43,395 bases of DNA from Clostridiales bacterium (GCA_021200955.1 JAJQFU010000119.1:1-43395); one strand, 5' to 3'. Shown: positions 17,658 through 25,563, counted from the stretch's first letter. Translations and numbers: made by a program. Notes: generated by a model not told the origin, from the sequence alone.

Positions 17658-18121
17658 AATACTTCTCCTTGTATTTTATTTCTGTATCTTTCATTAATAA
17701 AGCCGTTTATCCGCTCAAGCACATTTTTGGCGACCTCCGCCTCATATTCGCTTAAGCCCACAACGGCAGCCTTAATCATTTCAAGATGAAACTTCTGATG
17801 TACTCTGTACATAAGGCGGCCTGTATTCGTCAGTGAAACAAGAACGTGCCGTCTGTCTGTTTCAGACCGCTTTCTGTCAACGTAGCCCTTAGACACAAGG
17901 TTTTTAATGCTCACAGTTAAAGTACCTGTTGTAACATCGAGCTTTTTGGCAACCTCGCTCATAGACTTTTCGCCGTACATACCTATGGCTTCAATGGTAT
18001 GTATTTCGGCTAAAGACAGGTCTTTAAAGACGCCCTTCTTCTGAGCTTCGTCTTCAGCCCTCTGAATATCGTTATACAGCCCGAAAAACAGAGTATTAAC
18101 ATCGATAAGAGACTTTTTCAA
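17654..18121 (-). CDS. fabT: FabT, MarR-family repressor of fatty-acid synthesis
   Basis: FabT is a MarR-type dimeric repressor that binds DNA when complexed with acyl-ACP and represses the fab operon. The 155-residue protein has a winged helix with MSEVAKKLDVTTGTLTVSIKNL (recognition helix) and the wing DRKRSETDRRHVLVSLT. It starts at a TTG (18119-18121) preceded by GGAGGTG. It is the first gene of the operon, directly downstream of two FabT-like palindromes, so it probably controls itself and the genes after it. The position and order match the pneumococcal fabT-fabH-acpP-fabK-fabD-fabG-fabF cluster. Confidence 0.93.
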   Translation of the reverse strand: MKKSLIDVNTLFFGLYNDIQRAEDEAQKKGVFKDLSLAEIHTIEAIGMYGEKSMSEVAKKLDVTTGTLTVSIKNLVSKGYVDRKRSETDRRHVLVSLTNTGRLMYRVHQKFHLEMIKAAVVGLSEYEAEVAKNVLERINGFINERYRNKIQGEVL

Positions 18122-18172
18122 TAACCTTCACCTCCCAAAAAACACCGCAATATCACAACCCGCGGCATTTCC

Positions 18173-18201
18173 TTTGAAAATCAAAATATTTGATATTCAA
18201 A
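18173..18201. promoter_or_regulatory. tandem FabT operators
   Basis: Two 13-base palindromes with arms TTGA-type TTTGA/TCAAA lie at 18173-18185 (centre AAA) and 18189-18201 (centre TAT), 16 bases apart centre to centre, about one and a half helical turns. They match the known FabT box TTTGATTATCAAA in both arms. The upstream one touches the -10 element and covers the start site, a position expected to block initiation. Confidence 0.8.
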
Positions 18202-18229
18202 GTATATAACCAAACTGCATTAATGTCAA
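18201..18229 (-). promoter_or_regulatory. promoter of the fabT-fab-acc-thrC operon
   Basis: On the minus strand TTGACA (18224-18229) and TATACT (18201-18206) are separated by 17 bases, a near-perfect sigma-A promoter. It overlaps the first FabT palindrome at its -10. The leader to the fabT start is about 75 bases. Confidence 0.85.
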
Positions 18230-18311
18230 GCTTTTTTCTTAAAAAACCCTTTATTTGGGAAATGCAATGAGATTTTTTACTAAATGCAAAGGATTTTTAG
18301 GTACAACATAT

Positions 18312-18343
18312 AAAAAATAATCGGGTATGAAAACCATACCCGA
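18312..18343 (-). terminator. intrinsic terminator after gatB
   Basis: A perfect 9-bp stem (TCGGGTATG / CATACCCGA, five-base loop) is followed on the minus strand by TTATTTTTT. It lies eight bases after the gatB stop and separates the gat operon from the fab promoter. Confidence 0.9.
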
Positions 18344-18351
18344 TAAAAAAA

Positions 18352-19785
18352 TTATAATTTTTCCAGTTTCTCTTTTAGAATTTTATTTACGCTTTGGGGG
18401 TTTGCCTTGCCCTTAAGGGCTCTCATAGTCTGACCCACAAGGAAGCCGAAAGCCTTCTGCTTTCCGCCCTTATAGTCCTCGATTGATTTTGGGTTGTTTT
18501 TAATAACCTCGTCAATTGTGTCTGAAACAAGGCTGTCGTCATTAAGCATCATAAGCCCCTTTTCCTTAATATATTCGTCGGGGTCAACGTCCTGTTTAAA
18601 GACGGCTTCGAAAACCTCTTTTTCCGCGTTTCGGTTAATCTTGCCCTCTACCGTAAGGGTTATAATTCTTGCGGTTTTTTCAGGGGAAACAGAGATTTTG
18701 TCTGCGCTTGTCTGAGCCTCCGTTATAAGTCTCATAAGCTCACCTATTATAAGGTTGCAGACCTCTTTAGGCTCATTGCAGATAGCGGAAGCCTCTTCAA
18801 AGAGAATTGCCAAATCGTGTTCCGCCGTCAAAACCTTTGCGTCATACTCCGAAAGACCCAATTCTTCTACATAGCGAACTCTCTTAGCATCTGCAAGCTC
18901 CGGCATTTCAGCCTTAGCCTTTTCAATCCATTCCTCCGAAATCTCTATAGGCAGAAGATCCGGCTCAGGGAAGTAGCGGTAGTCCTGGGCGTTTTCCTTT
19001 GAACGCATTGCGTAGGTTGCGTCCTTGTTTTCATCCCAGCGGCGTGTCTCCTGAATAACACGCTTGCCCATTTCTATTTGTTCAATCTGTCTCTTTGACT
19101 CATAGACAATTGCACGGCTTATAGCCTTAAATGAGTTTATGTTTTTCATTTCCGTTCTTGTGCCCATTTCGGTCTGACCGACGGGACGGACGGAAAGGTT
19201 TACGTCGGCTCTCATTGAGCCCTCCTGCATTTTACAGTCGGAAACGCCCAAATAAATAAGTGTGTCTCTGAGCTTTTCAAGATAAGCAATAACCTCGTCG
19301 CCGTTTCTGAAATCCGGCTCTGAAACAATCTCCAAAAGAGGAACACCGCAGCGGTTATAATCCACAAGTGTAGAGTCTGACCATGGGTCGTGAACAAGCT
19401 TTCCTGCATCCTCCTCCATATGAATTTCGTGTATGCCGATTGCCTTTTTAACGCCGTTTACCTCAATGTCTATATGGCCGTTTCGGCAAATAGGCAGATA
19501 AAGCTGGCTCACCTGATAAGCCTTAGGCAAGTCGGGGTAAAAATAGTTTTTTCTGTCGAATTTATTATATCTTGTAATCTCACAGTTGGCAGCAAGCCCT
19601 GTTTTCACCGCAAATTCTACAACACTTTTGTTGAGAGTGGGCAGAACCCCGGGCAGACCGCTGCAGACGGGGCAGACGTGAGTGTTTGGCTCGCCGCCGA
19701 ACTCCGTAGTACAGGAGCAGAAAATTTTTGACTTTGTGCTGAGTTCAACGTGAACCTCAAGACCTATAACAGTTTCCCAAGCCAT
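18352..19785 (-). CDS. gatB: Asp-tRNA(Asn)/Glu-tRNA(Gln) amidotransferase subunit B
   Basis: GatB binds the mischarged tRNA and phosphorylates the aminoacyl carboxylate so that ammonia from GatA can convert Asp-tRNA-Asn to Asn-tRNA-Asn, or Glu-tRNA-Gln to Gln-tRNA-Gln. The 477-residue protein has the N-terminal ETVIGLEVHVEL, a CSCTTEFGGEPNTHVCPVC zinc-site segment, RCGVPLLEIVSEPD, and a C-terminal YqeY-like tail with VGQTMRALKGKANPQ. It overlaps gatA by one base and is the last gene of its operon. Confidence 0.97.
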   Translation of the reverse strand: MAWETVIGLEVHVELSTKSKIFCSCTTEFGGEPNTHVCPVCSGLPGVLPTLNKSVVEFAVKTGLAANCEITRYNKFDRKNYFYPDLPKAYQVSQLYLPICRNGHIDIEVNGVKKAIGIHEIHMEEDAGKLVHDPWSDSTLVDYNRCGVPLLEIVSEPDFRNGDEVIAYLEKLRDTLIYLGVSDCKMQEGSMRADVNLSVRPVGQTEMGTRTEMKNINSFKAISRAIVYESKRQIEQIEMGKRVIQETRRWDENKDATYAMRSKENAQDYRYFPEPDLLPIEISEEWIEKAKAEMPELADAKRVRYVEELGLSEYDAKVLTAEHDLAILFEEASAICNEPKEVCNLIIGELMRLITEAQTSADKISVSPEKTARIITLTVEGKINRNAEKEVFEAVFKQDVDPDEYIKEKGLMMLNDDSLVSDTIDEVIKNNPKSIEDYKGGKQKAFGFLVGQTMRALKGKANPQSVNKILKEKLEKL

Positions 19786-21263
19786 TAAAATCTTCCTCCT
19801 TTCATAGCTTCAAATGTTTTTTTGTGATATTCCGTAGCCTGCTGATAGGCATAGCCTGCTTTTACAAGCTTTGCCTCAGAAAAGCTCTGACCTATAAGCT
19901 GCATTCCTATAGGCAGACCGTCACTGTCAAAGCCGCAGGGCAGAGAAACGGCGGGTATACCCGCAAGGTTTACGGAAACAGTGTAAATATCGCCCAAATA
20001 CATCTTTAAGGGGTCTGAAACGTTTTCGCCTATTCTGTAAGCCGTTGTAGGCGCAACAGGCGAAAGTATCATATCGCATTTTTCAAAGGCTTCGTTAAAG
20101 CTCTTTTTAATAAGACCTCTGACCTGTAAGCCCTTTTTATAATATGCGTCGAAATAGCCTGAGCTCAACACGAATGAACCAAGCATTATACGGCGTTTAA
20201 CCTCCATTCCGAAGCCCTCGCTTCTGGAGTTAAAAAAAACGTCTAAAAGACTCTCGCCCTTTTCGCTGCGGTAGCCGTATTTAATTCCGTCATAACGGCT
20301 TAAATTTGAGCTTGCCTCCGCACAGGCTATAATATAGTATGCGGGGATTGCGTAGTCAACGATAGGCATTTCAAATTCAATGACTTCAGCCCCTAATTCC
20401 TTAAGCTTAACACAGGCAGAAAGAACAGCTGCTCTGACCTGGCTGTCAAGACCCTCTCCGAAATAGTTTGTGGGAACGCCTATTTTCATTCCCTTAAGAT
20501 CGCCGCCGAAGCTATCCGAAAAGTCATAGGCAAAGCCTTTTATTGAGGTTGAATCTCTTTCATCGTGGCCCGAAACAGCCTTTAAAATTTCGGCACAGTC
20601 CTTAATGTCCTTGCCGATAGGTCCTATCTGGTCAAGAGATGAAGCGAAAGCCACAAGACCGTAACGTGACACACCGCCGTAGGTAGGCTTAATTCCGCTG
20701 ACGCCGCAGAAGGAACAGGGCTGACGGATTGAGCCGCCGGTATCTGAGCCTAATGCATAGGGAACAAGCCCTGCGGCAACAGCCGCCGCCGAACCGCCGG
20801 AAGAACCGCCTGATACTCTGTTTGTGTTAAAGGGGTTTTTGGTAACTCCGTAATATGAAGTCTCAGTTGAGCCGCCCATAGCGAACTCGTCCAAATTCGT
20901 CTTGCCTACAATAACCGCTCCCTGAGCCTTAAGCTTTTCAACAACACAGGCATTGTAAGGGGGCTTAAAGTTGTAAAGCATTTTTGAAGAACAGGTTGTG
21001 AGAATGTCCTTTGTGCAGATGTTGTCCTTTATGGCAACGGGAACACCGGCTAAGGGCGAATTAAGCTCGCCTTTGTCGATTTTCGCCTGAACCTCTTCAG
21101 CCTGTTTTAAGGCTTCCTCTTCAAGAACGGTTACAAAGCTGTTTATTTCTTTGTCAGCCGACTTTATTTTTTCTATATATGCCTTTGTGACTTCGGGTGA
21201 GCTTATTTTCCCCGATTTTATTAAAGCACCTGTTTCAAGGGCTGTTTTATCATAAAAATCCAC
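19785..21263 (-). CDS. gatA: Asp-tRNA(Asn)/Glu-tRNA(Gln) amidotransferase subunit A
   Basis: GatA is the glutaminase subunit that releases ammonia, which is tunnelled to GatB. The 492-residue amidase-signature protein has the complete Ser-cisSer-Lys triad: K79 in VAIKDNIC, S154 in SGGSSGGS and S178 in GSDTGGSIRQP, at the same positions as in well-studied GatA proteins. It starts 14 bases after gatC and abuts gatB. Confidence 0.97.
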   Translation of the reverse strand: MDFYDKTALETGALIKSGKISSPEVTKAYIEKIKSADKEINSFVTVLEEEALKQAEEVQAKIDKGELNSPLAGVPVAIKDNICTKDILTTCSSKMLYNFKPPYNACVVEKLKAQGAVIVGKTNLDEFAMGGSTETSYYGVTKNPFNTNRVSGGSSGGSAAAVAAGLVPYALGSDTGGSIRQPCSFCGVSGIKPTYGGVSRYGLVAFASSLDQIGPIGKDIKDCAEILKAVSGHDERDSTSIKGFAYDFSDSFGGDLKGMKIGVPTNYFGEGLDSQVRAAVLSACVKLKELGAEVIEFEMPIVDYAIPAYYIIACAEASSNLSRYDGIKYGYRSEKGESLLDVFFNSRSEGFGMEVKRRIMLGSFVLSSGYFDAYYKKGLQVRGLIKKSFNEAFEKCDMILSPVAPTTAYRIGENVSDPLKMYLGDIYTVSVNLAGIPAVSLPCGFDSDGLPIGMQLIGQSFSEAKLVKAGYAYQQATEYHKKTFEAMKGGRF

Positions 21264-21277
21264 TATAAGCCCCTCCT

Positions 21278-21565
21278 TTATTCAACTGTTTTAGGCACTA
21301 AGAAGCAGCCGTCCTTGCTCTTAGGTGCATTTTTCAATATAAGCTCTCTGTCGAAAGAGGGCTTAGCCTCGTCGGTTCTGAAATTGTTTGTGTAGTCAAA
21401 GGGGTGGCTCATAGCTTCAAGACCCTCTGTATCAAGCTCGCTTAATTTGTTTACGTAGCTTATGATTTTCGACAGGTCTTCCTTTGCCCTTTCTTTTTCG
21501 TCGTCGCTTAAATGAAGTCTTGAAAGCTCTTCCAAATAAGCTATAAGTTTATCGTCTATTATCAT
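21278..21565 (-). CDS. gatC: Asp-tRNA(Asn)/Glu-tRNA(Gln) amidotransferase subunit C
   Basis: GatC is a small belt-like subunit that holds GatA and GatB together. The 95-residue protein has the usual pattern: LAYLEELSRLHLSDDE-type N-terminal helices with a KIISYVNKL segment, then a conserved SHPFDYTNNFRTDE stretch near residue 65. It is encoded between aspS and gatA; the order aspS-gatC-gatA-gatB points to use of the complex for Asn-tRNA synthesis. Confidence 0.93.
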   Translation of the reverse strand: MIIDDKLIAYLEELSRLHLSDDEKERAKEDLSKIISYVNKLSELDTEGLEAMSHPFDYTNNFRTDEAKPSFDRELILKNAPKSKDGCFLVPKTVE

Positions 21566-21587
21566 ATTAATCTAACCTTTCTGAATT

Positions 21588-22922
21588 TTAAGGAACAAGT
21601 CTCAGTGTGTCTCTTGGGAACATTGATGTCTGTCTTATGTTTTTAAGACCTATAAGCTGCATAGTAAATCTTTCAAGACCCATACCCAAACCGCCGTGAG
21701 GAGGACAGCCGTATTTATGAAGCATAAGATAGCTTTCGAAATCAGCCGGGTCAAGGCCCTTGCTCTTCATTTTTTCAACCTGATCCTTATAGTTGTGTAT
21801 TCTCTGACCCCCTGTTGTAACCTCCATACCTCTGAACAAAAGGTCAAAGCTTAATGTATATTTGGGGTTTTCGGGGTCGTCCATAGCGTAGAAGGGACGC
21901 TTTTTAACAGGATAGTGTGTCACGAAAACAAAATCGCTGTTATAGTCCTCTTTGAAAAGCTGACCGATAAGCCTTTCCTCTTCCGGCTCAAGGTCATATG
22001 GGTCACGAATAGGTCTGTTGTACTTTGCGGAAGCCATTTCCTTAGCCTCTTTAAATGTAACACAGGGGATAGTTTCAAACTCGGGAACATCCGCCTTGAC
22101 AATATCCAAATAGTCCTTATAGTTTTCCTTAAGATAGCTTAAAGCATATTTTATCATACCCGTTTCCATATTGATTACGTCATAGAAATCCTTTATAAAG
22201 CCCATTTCAAAGTCAACACTTATATATTCGTTTAAGTGTCTCATTGTGTTGTGCTTTTCGGCTCTGAAAACGGGGGCAATTTCAAAAACTCTCTCATAAA
22301 CGGGAATAAGGGTCTGCTTATAAAACTGAGGACTTTGGGCAAGATAAGCCTTTTTTCCGAAATACTCAAGCTTAAATATATTTGAGCCGCCTTCAGCCCC
22401 GGCAGCTACGATTTTAGGTGAGAAAATCTCGGTAAAGTCATTTGCTTCAAGATATTTTCTGAAGCCCCTGACTAAGCCCTCTTCAATCTTGAATGTGCTT
22501 CTTCTTCTTTCGTTTCTCAAAATTATGGGTCGAACCGCAATTTCATTTTCAAGGGCTATGTCAAGCTTATAATCGTTTACCTTAATAGGCAACTCCTTTT
22601 CCGGAACGGAAATAAGCTCTATGTCCTCAACCAAAATTTCAAGTCCGTGAGGTGCTTTTTCGTTTTCAACCAAATTTCCCTTAACTCTGACGGAGTTTTC
22701 AACTCTTAAAATCTTCTTTTCCTCTTCAGTGCCCTTTTTGTCATAAACACACTGAATAAGACCGTTTATTTTTCTCAATATAATAAATGTAATTCCGCCT
22801 ATATCTCTTATGCTGTAGACTGTGCCGTGGGTATAAATTCCCTCACGTTCACCCTCTTTAAGCTTAAGAATGTCAAAAAGGCATAAATCCCGCTTAATGT
22901 TCTTCCCGTCAACGGTTTTCAT
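21588..22922 (-). CDS. aspS: aspartate--tRNA(Asp/Asn) ligase, archaeal-type (probably non-discriminating)
   Basis: This class IIb synthetase charges tRNA-Asp and, in its non-discriminating form, also tRNA-Asn, supplying Asp-tRNA-Asn to GatCAB. The 444-residue length is that of archaeal-type AspRS; bacterial AspRS is about 590 residues with a GAD insert. Visible features are an N-terminal OB-fold (~15-100), motif 2 VFRAEKHNTMRHLNEY, and motif 3 GGLGMGLERFTMQLIGL. In Clostridia this type is often called aspS2, beside gatCAB. The T-box upstream with an Asn specifier supports a main job in making Asn-tRNA. Discrimination cannot be proven by eye, and a second bacterial-type AspRS may exist elsewhere. 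Confidence 0.9.
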   Translation of the reverse strand: MKTVDGKNIKRDLCLFDILKLKEGEREGIYTHGTVYSIRDIGGITFIILRKINGLIQCVYDKKGTEEEKKILRVENSVRVKGNLVENEKAPHGLEILVEDIELISVPEKELPIKVNDYKLDIALENEIAVRPIILRNERRRSTFKIEEGLVRGFRKYLEANDFTEIFSPKIVAAGAEGGSNIFKLEYFGKKAYLAQSPQFYKQTLIPVYERVFEIAPVFRAEKHNTMRHLNEYISVDFEMGFIKDFYDVINMETGMIKYALSYLKENYKDYLDIVKADVPEFETIPCVTFKEAKEMASAKYNRPIRDPYDLEPEEERLIGQLFKEDYNSDFVFVTHYPVKKRPFYAMDDPENPKYTLSFDLLFRGMEVTTGGQRIHNYKDQVEKMKSKGLDPADFESYLMLHKYGCPPHGGLGMGLERFTMQLIGLKNIRQTSMFPRDTLRLVP

Positions 22923-22941
22923 AAAATCATCTCCTTAAATT

Positions 22942-23215
22942 AAAAACGTCCTAAAACGCCAAACAGCGTCTTAGGACGACAATATACATAATACCACCGT
23001 GGTACCACCTAAATCGGCAGCTCCTTCTGCCACTTAATGCTCTTAACGTGAGCAAGCCGTGTAAGCCTACCGGAGAAAATTTCATTTCTCTTTGGGGTAC
23101 AAGCTCCCGGGTGTTATTCACGCAATTGTGTCAATGCTTAAAATTTCAGTCTCTGTTTTAAGCTCCCTGAAAGGTTTCCCTGCGTTACTTCTCCCGTTCA
23201 CAGCCGATAAAAATA
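22942..23215 (-). promoter_or_regulatory. T-box riboswitch with AAC (asparagine) specifier
   Basis: The minus-strand leader has the conserved T-box antiterminator core (GGTGGTACCACGG; plus-strand complement 22994-23010) and a terminator hairpin of 13-bp arms (22947-22978) followed by TTTTT just before aspS. Stem I has the AGTA...GAA loop-E elements. By alignment to B. subtilis glyQS (GAA-A-GGC-A) the specifier reads GAA-T-AAC-A, i.e. AAC for Asn, at 23113-23115. Uncharged tRNA-Asn would favour read-through into aspS-gatCAB. Confidence 0.92.
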
Positions 23216-23227
23216 ATCTAACAAATA

Positions 23228-23255
23228 TTTATATTATGATACCACACTGTTTCAA
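23228..23255 (-). promoter_or_regulatory. putative promoter of the T-box/aspS-gatCAB transcript
   Basis: On the minus strand TTGAAA (23250-23255) and TATAAA (23228-23233) are 16 bases apart, immediately upstream of the T-box leader. Other AT-rich -10 choices overlap, so the exact start site is uncertain. The 80 bases beyond it, up to the MATE gene stop, show no clear terminator. Confidence 0.5.
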
Positions 23256-23337
23256 AAATTACAAGACCCAATTAATAAAATTTTTCCTTCAAAATAACCT
23301 AATTTTTGTAATATTTCAACATATCTAAGGCTTATAC

Positions 23338-25308
23338 TTACTTAGAAACAGAAATATTTTTGATGTAGCTTAAAATTACATCTGCTGCGGCTTCCGAGCC
23401 TATTGAGCTGTCTATACAAAGCTCATAATCATGAGGTGAACCCCAGCTTCTGCCGGAAATGCTCTTATAATAGGCTGATCTTGCGGAGTCGGAACGGCGG
23501 ACATTCTGCTTTCCCTGTTCCTTAGTGTCTCCGTAAATTTCCATAACCTTGTTAATTTTATATTCCTCAGGAGCATAAATAAACACACGAATTACGTTCT
23601 TATATTTTCTCAAAACATAGTCGGCGGCTCTGCCTACGATTACACATGAACCCTTATCCGCAATAAGACGGATTGCCTTATCCTGTGCGGAAACTGCTCT
23701 CTGAACTGCGTTTGTGCTTAAGTAAAGCTCCTTCATTACCGCATTTTCGTTTGAGTTAATGCCGGAAATAAATTCTTTGGAAAGACCGCTTTCCTTAGCC
23801 GCAAGGGCAACCATTTCCTTATAATAGCAGTGTACTCCCAGCTTTTCAGCCACAAGCTGACCGATACGCTTTCCTCCTGAGCCATGCTCTCTTGAAATAG
23901 TAACAATAACGCCTTCCTTTGAGGGGTAAAGAACGCTTTCCTCTGTTTCTCCCTTCTCCTGCTGTTTAAGCTGCTTCCAAAGGCGAACCATAACCCCTGT
24001 TGTAATAACTATGGCAATTAAGTCTGCAAGAGGCTCTGCCAAAAAAATGCCTGTTACGCCTAAGGCAATAGGCAGAATAAGTGAAAATACTACCAAAAGT
24101 GCGTCACGGAGTATTGAAAGAGGTGCAGCAGCTTTGGCATGACCTATTGACTGTAAGAATATAGCGCATACCTTTTGGAGACAGGTGAAAACAATAAGGG
24201 AAAGGTATATACGCATACACAAAATAGCAAACTGTGTATAAAGCTCGCTGTCTGCACCGAACATACGGATAAATATGCCGGGAACAGCTTCAAAGAGAAC
24301 CGTACAGACAATACAAACGATGGCTGTCCACTTAATTATAAGCTTCAAAAGCTCTCTGACACGCTGATAGTTTTCAGCGCCGTAGTTATAGCCCGCAATA
24401 GGCTGAGCTCCTGCGGCAATACCTATGGCAATGTTAAGAACGATTTGGAAAAGCTTCATTATAACTACGAATGCCGCAAGAGGTATGTCGGCTCCGTAAA
24501 TGGATTTTGCACCGTAGCTTACAAGCAAGACGTTATTTACTACAGTAATAACAACTATTGAAAACTGTGTTAAAAAGCTTGAAACACCCAAGGACGAAAT
24601 TCTCTTAAGCTGAGATCCATCGGGAACAAGGCTTTTAAGGGAAAACTTGAAGGTTTTGCTTCTCAAAAGATATGCTGCACAGATTAAGAAGCTTACAAAC
24701 TGACCTACGATTGTGGCATAAGCTGCACCCTTGATACCCATATCCAAAACGAAGATTGCAAGAGGGTCGCCTACGATATTAAGAAGTGCGCCAACAATCA
24801 TAGCACCCATAGCATATTTGGGGCTTCCGTCGGCACGAATAATAGAAGCCAATGTATTCTGAACAAGTGCAAAGGGCATCATTGCAAAGACAATATAGCC
24901 GTAATCTCTGGCAAGAGTAAAGTTTGCCTCTGTTGCGCCGATTGTCATAAGAAGTCTGTCACCTAAAATATAGCAAATGGCAATTATAACAATACCGGAA
25001 AGAAACGAGCCTAAGACGGCGTTTCCTACGGTTTTATGAATGTCCTCTGTGTTGTTTCTGCCCAAAGACACGCTTAAAGCAGCGGCAGCTCCGTCGCCGA
25101 AAAGCAGTGAAGCGCCCCAGCCTATAACTGTAATGGGGAAAATAACACCTGTGGCGGCGTTGCCCAAATAGCCTACGCCGTTGCCTACGAAAATTTGGTC
25201 AACAATATTGTAAAGACACGAAATAATGAGGGAACAGATACATGGTACGGCAAACTTTCTTAAAAGAGTCCCCAGACGCTCCGTTCCCAAATAATTGTTT
25301 TCCTGCAT
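23338..25308 (-). CDS. MATE family efflux transporter fused to a cytidylate-kinase-like domain
   Basis: Residues 1 to ~450 of this 656-residue protein are a MATE antiporter with 12 predicted membrane segments (opening TLLRKFAVPCICSLIISCLYN; IVDQIFVGN; GYNYGAENYQR). MATE proteins export drugs or metabolites using Na+ or H+ gradients. From residue ~466 a soluble domain begins VIVTISREHGSGGKRI, the altered P-loop of the Cytidylate_kin_2 family, with IVGRAADYVL and later Arg-rich RRSDSARSAYY. The two parts are in one uninterrupted frame. The ATG at 25308 is chosen because AGGAGG lies nine bases upstream; 13 upstream codons lack support. The kinase-like domain would lie in the cytosol. Its substrate is unknown; it may sense or modify a nucleotide or a drug. 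Confidence 0.88.
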   Translation of the reverse strand: MQENNYLGTERLGTLLRKFAVPCICSLIISCLYNIVDQIFVGNGVGYLGNAATGVIFPITVIGWGASLLFGDGAAAALSVSLGRNNTEDIHKTVGNAVLGSFLSGIVIIAICYILGDRLLMTIGATEANFTLARDYGYIVFAMMPFALVQNTLASIIRADGSPKYAMGAMIVGALLNIVGDPLAIFVLDMGIKGAAYATIVGQFVSFLICAAYLLRSKTFKFSLKSLVPDGSQLKRISSLGVSSFLTQFSIVVITVVNNVLLVSYGAKSIYGADIPLAAFVVIMKLFQIVLNIAIGIAAGAQPIAGYNYGAENYQRVRELLKLIIKWTAIVCIVCTVLFEAVPGIFIRMFGADSELYTQFAILCMRIYLSLIVFTCLQKVCAIFLQSIGHAKAAAPLSILRDALLVVFSLILPIALGVTGIFLAEPLADLIAIVITTGVMVRLWKQLKQQEKGETEESVLYPSKEGVIVTISREHGSGGKRIGQLVAEKLGVHCYYKEMVALAAKESGLSKEFISGINSNENAVMKELYLSTNAVQRAVSAQDKAIRLIADKGSCVIVGRAADYVLRKYKNVIRVFIYAPEEYKINKVMEIYGDTKEQGKQNVRRSDSARSAYYKSISGRSWGSPHDYELCIDSSIGSEAAADVILSYIKNISVSK

Positions 25309-25334
25309 AAATAATCCTCCTGTTTTTTGAGAAC

Positions 25335-25405
25335 AAAAAAACGACACCTATATGTAAGCTTTGTGCCGTAATCAGATTTACACGCAAAGCGCCACATGTG
25401 TCGTT
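25335..25405 (-). terminator. intrinsic terminator/attenuator in the MATE-kinase leader
   Basis: The minus-strand RNA forms a rod: outer arms AACGACAC/GTGTCGTT (8 bp), middle GCTTTG/CAAAGC, inner GTAA/TTAC, followed at once by seven Ts. It lies after the promoter and ends about 25 bases before the start codon, leaving only the ribosome binding site. That is the position of a transcription attenuator or riboswitch expression platform, not of an end-of-gene terminator. No known riboswitch class was recognised. Confidence 0.75.
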
Positions 25406-25428
25406 AATGTTCTATAAATATTTTTAAT

Positions 25429-25449
25429 AATGATATAAATAATATCATT
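25429..25449. repeat. palindrome over the MATE-kinase promoter (candidate operator)
   Basis: Perfect 8-bp arms AATGATAT and ATATCATT surround a five-base centre AAATA. The palindrome covers the whole -10 element and the expected start site, so a bound dimer (TetR- or MarR-like) would block transcription. No regulator gene is adjacent. Plain AT-rich coincidence is possible. Confidence 0.5.
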
Positions 25450-25467
25450 AAAATTAAAAAATGTCAA
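25439..25467 (-). promoter_or_regulatory. promoter of the MATE-kinase gene
   Basis: On the minus strand TTGACA (25462-25467) and TATTAT (25439-25444) are exactly 17 bases apart. Transcription would start near 25432 and run through a leader of about 125 bases containing the attenuator. Confidence 0.85.
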
Positions 25468-25563
25468 CGGACTATTTAACGAAATTTTTGCCGCATATTT
25501 TTAAAAAATTTATTCAAAATTATAACCTAAGATACTCTGCCCTGTGGGCTTTATTAACAAACT

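Noticed and set aside
25309-25397. Leader peptide in the MATE-kinase attenuator
   Set aside because: The ATG at 25397-25395 has no ribosome binding site, and the frame runs out of frame into the MATE gene without stopping before it; kept only as a remark.
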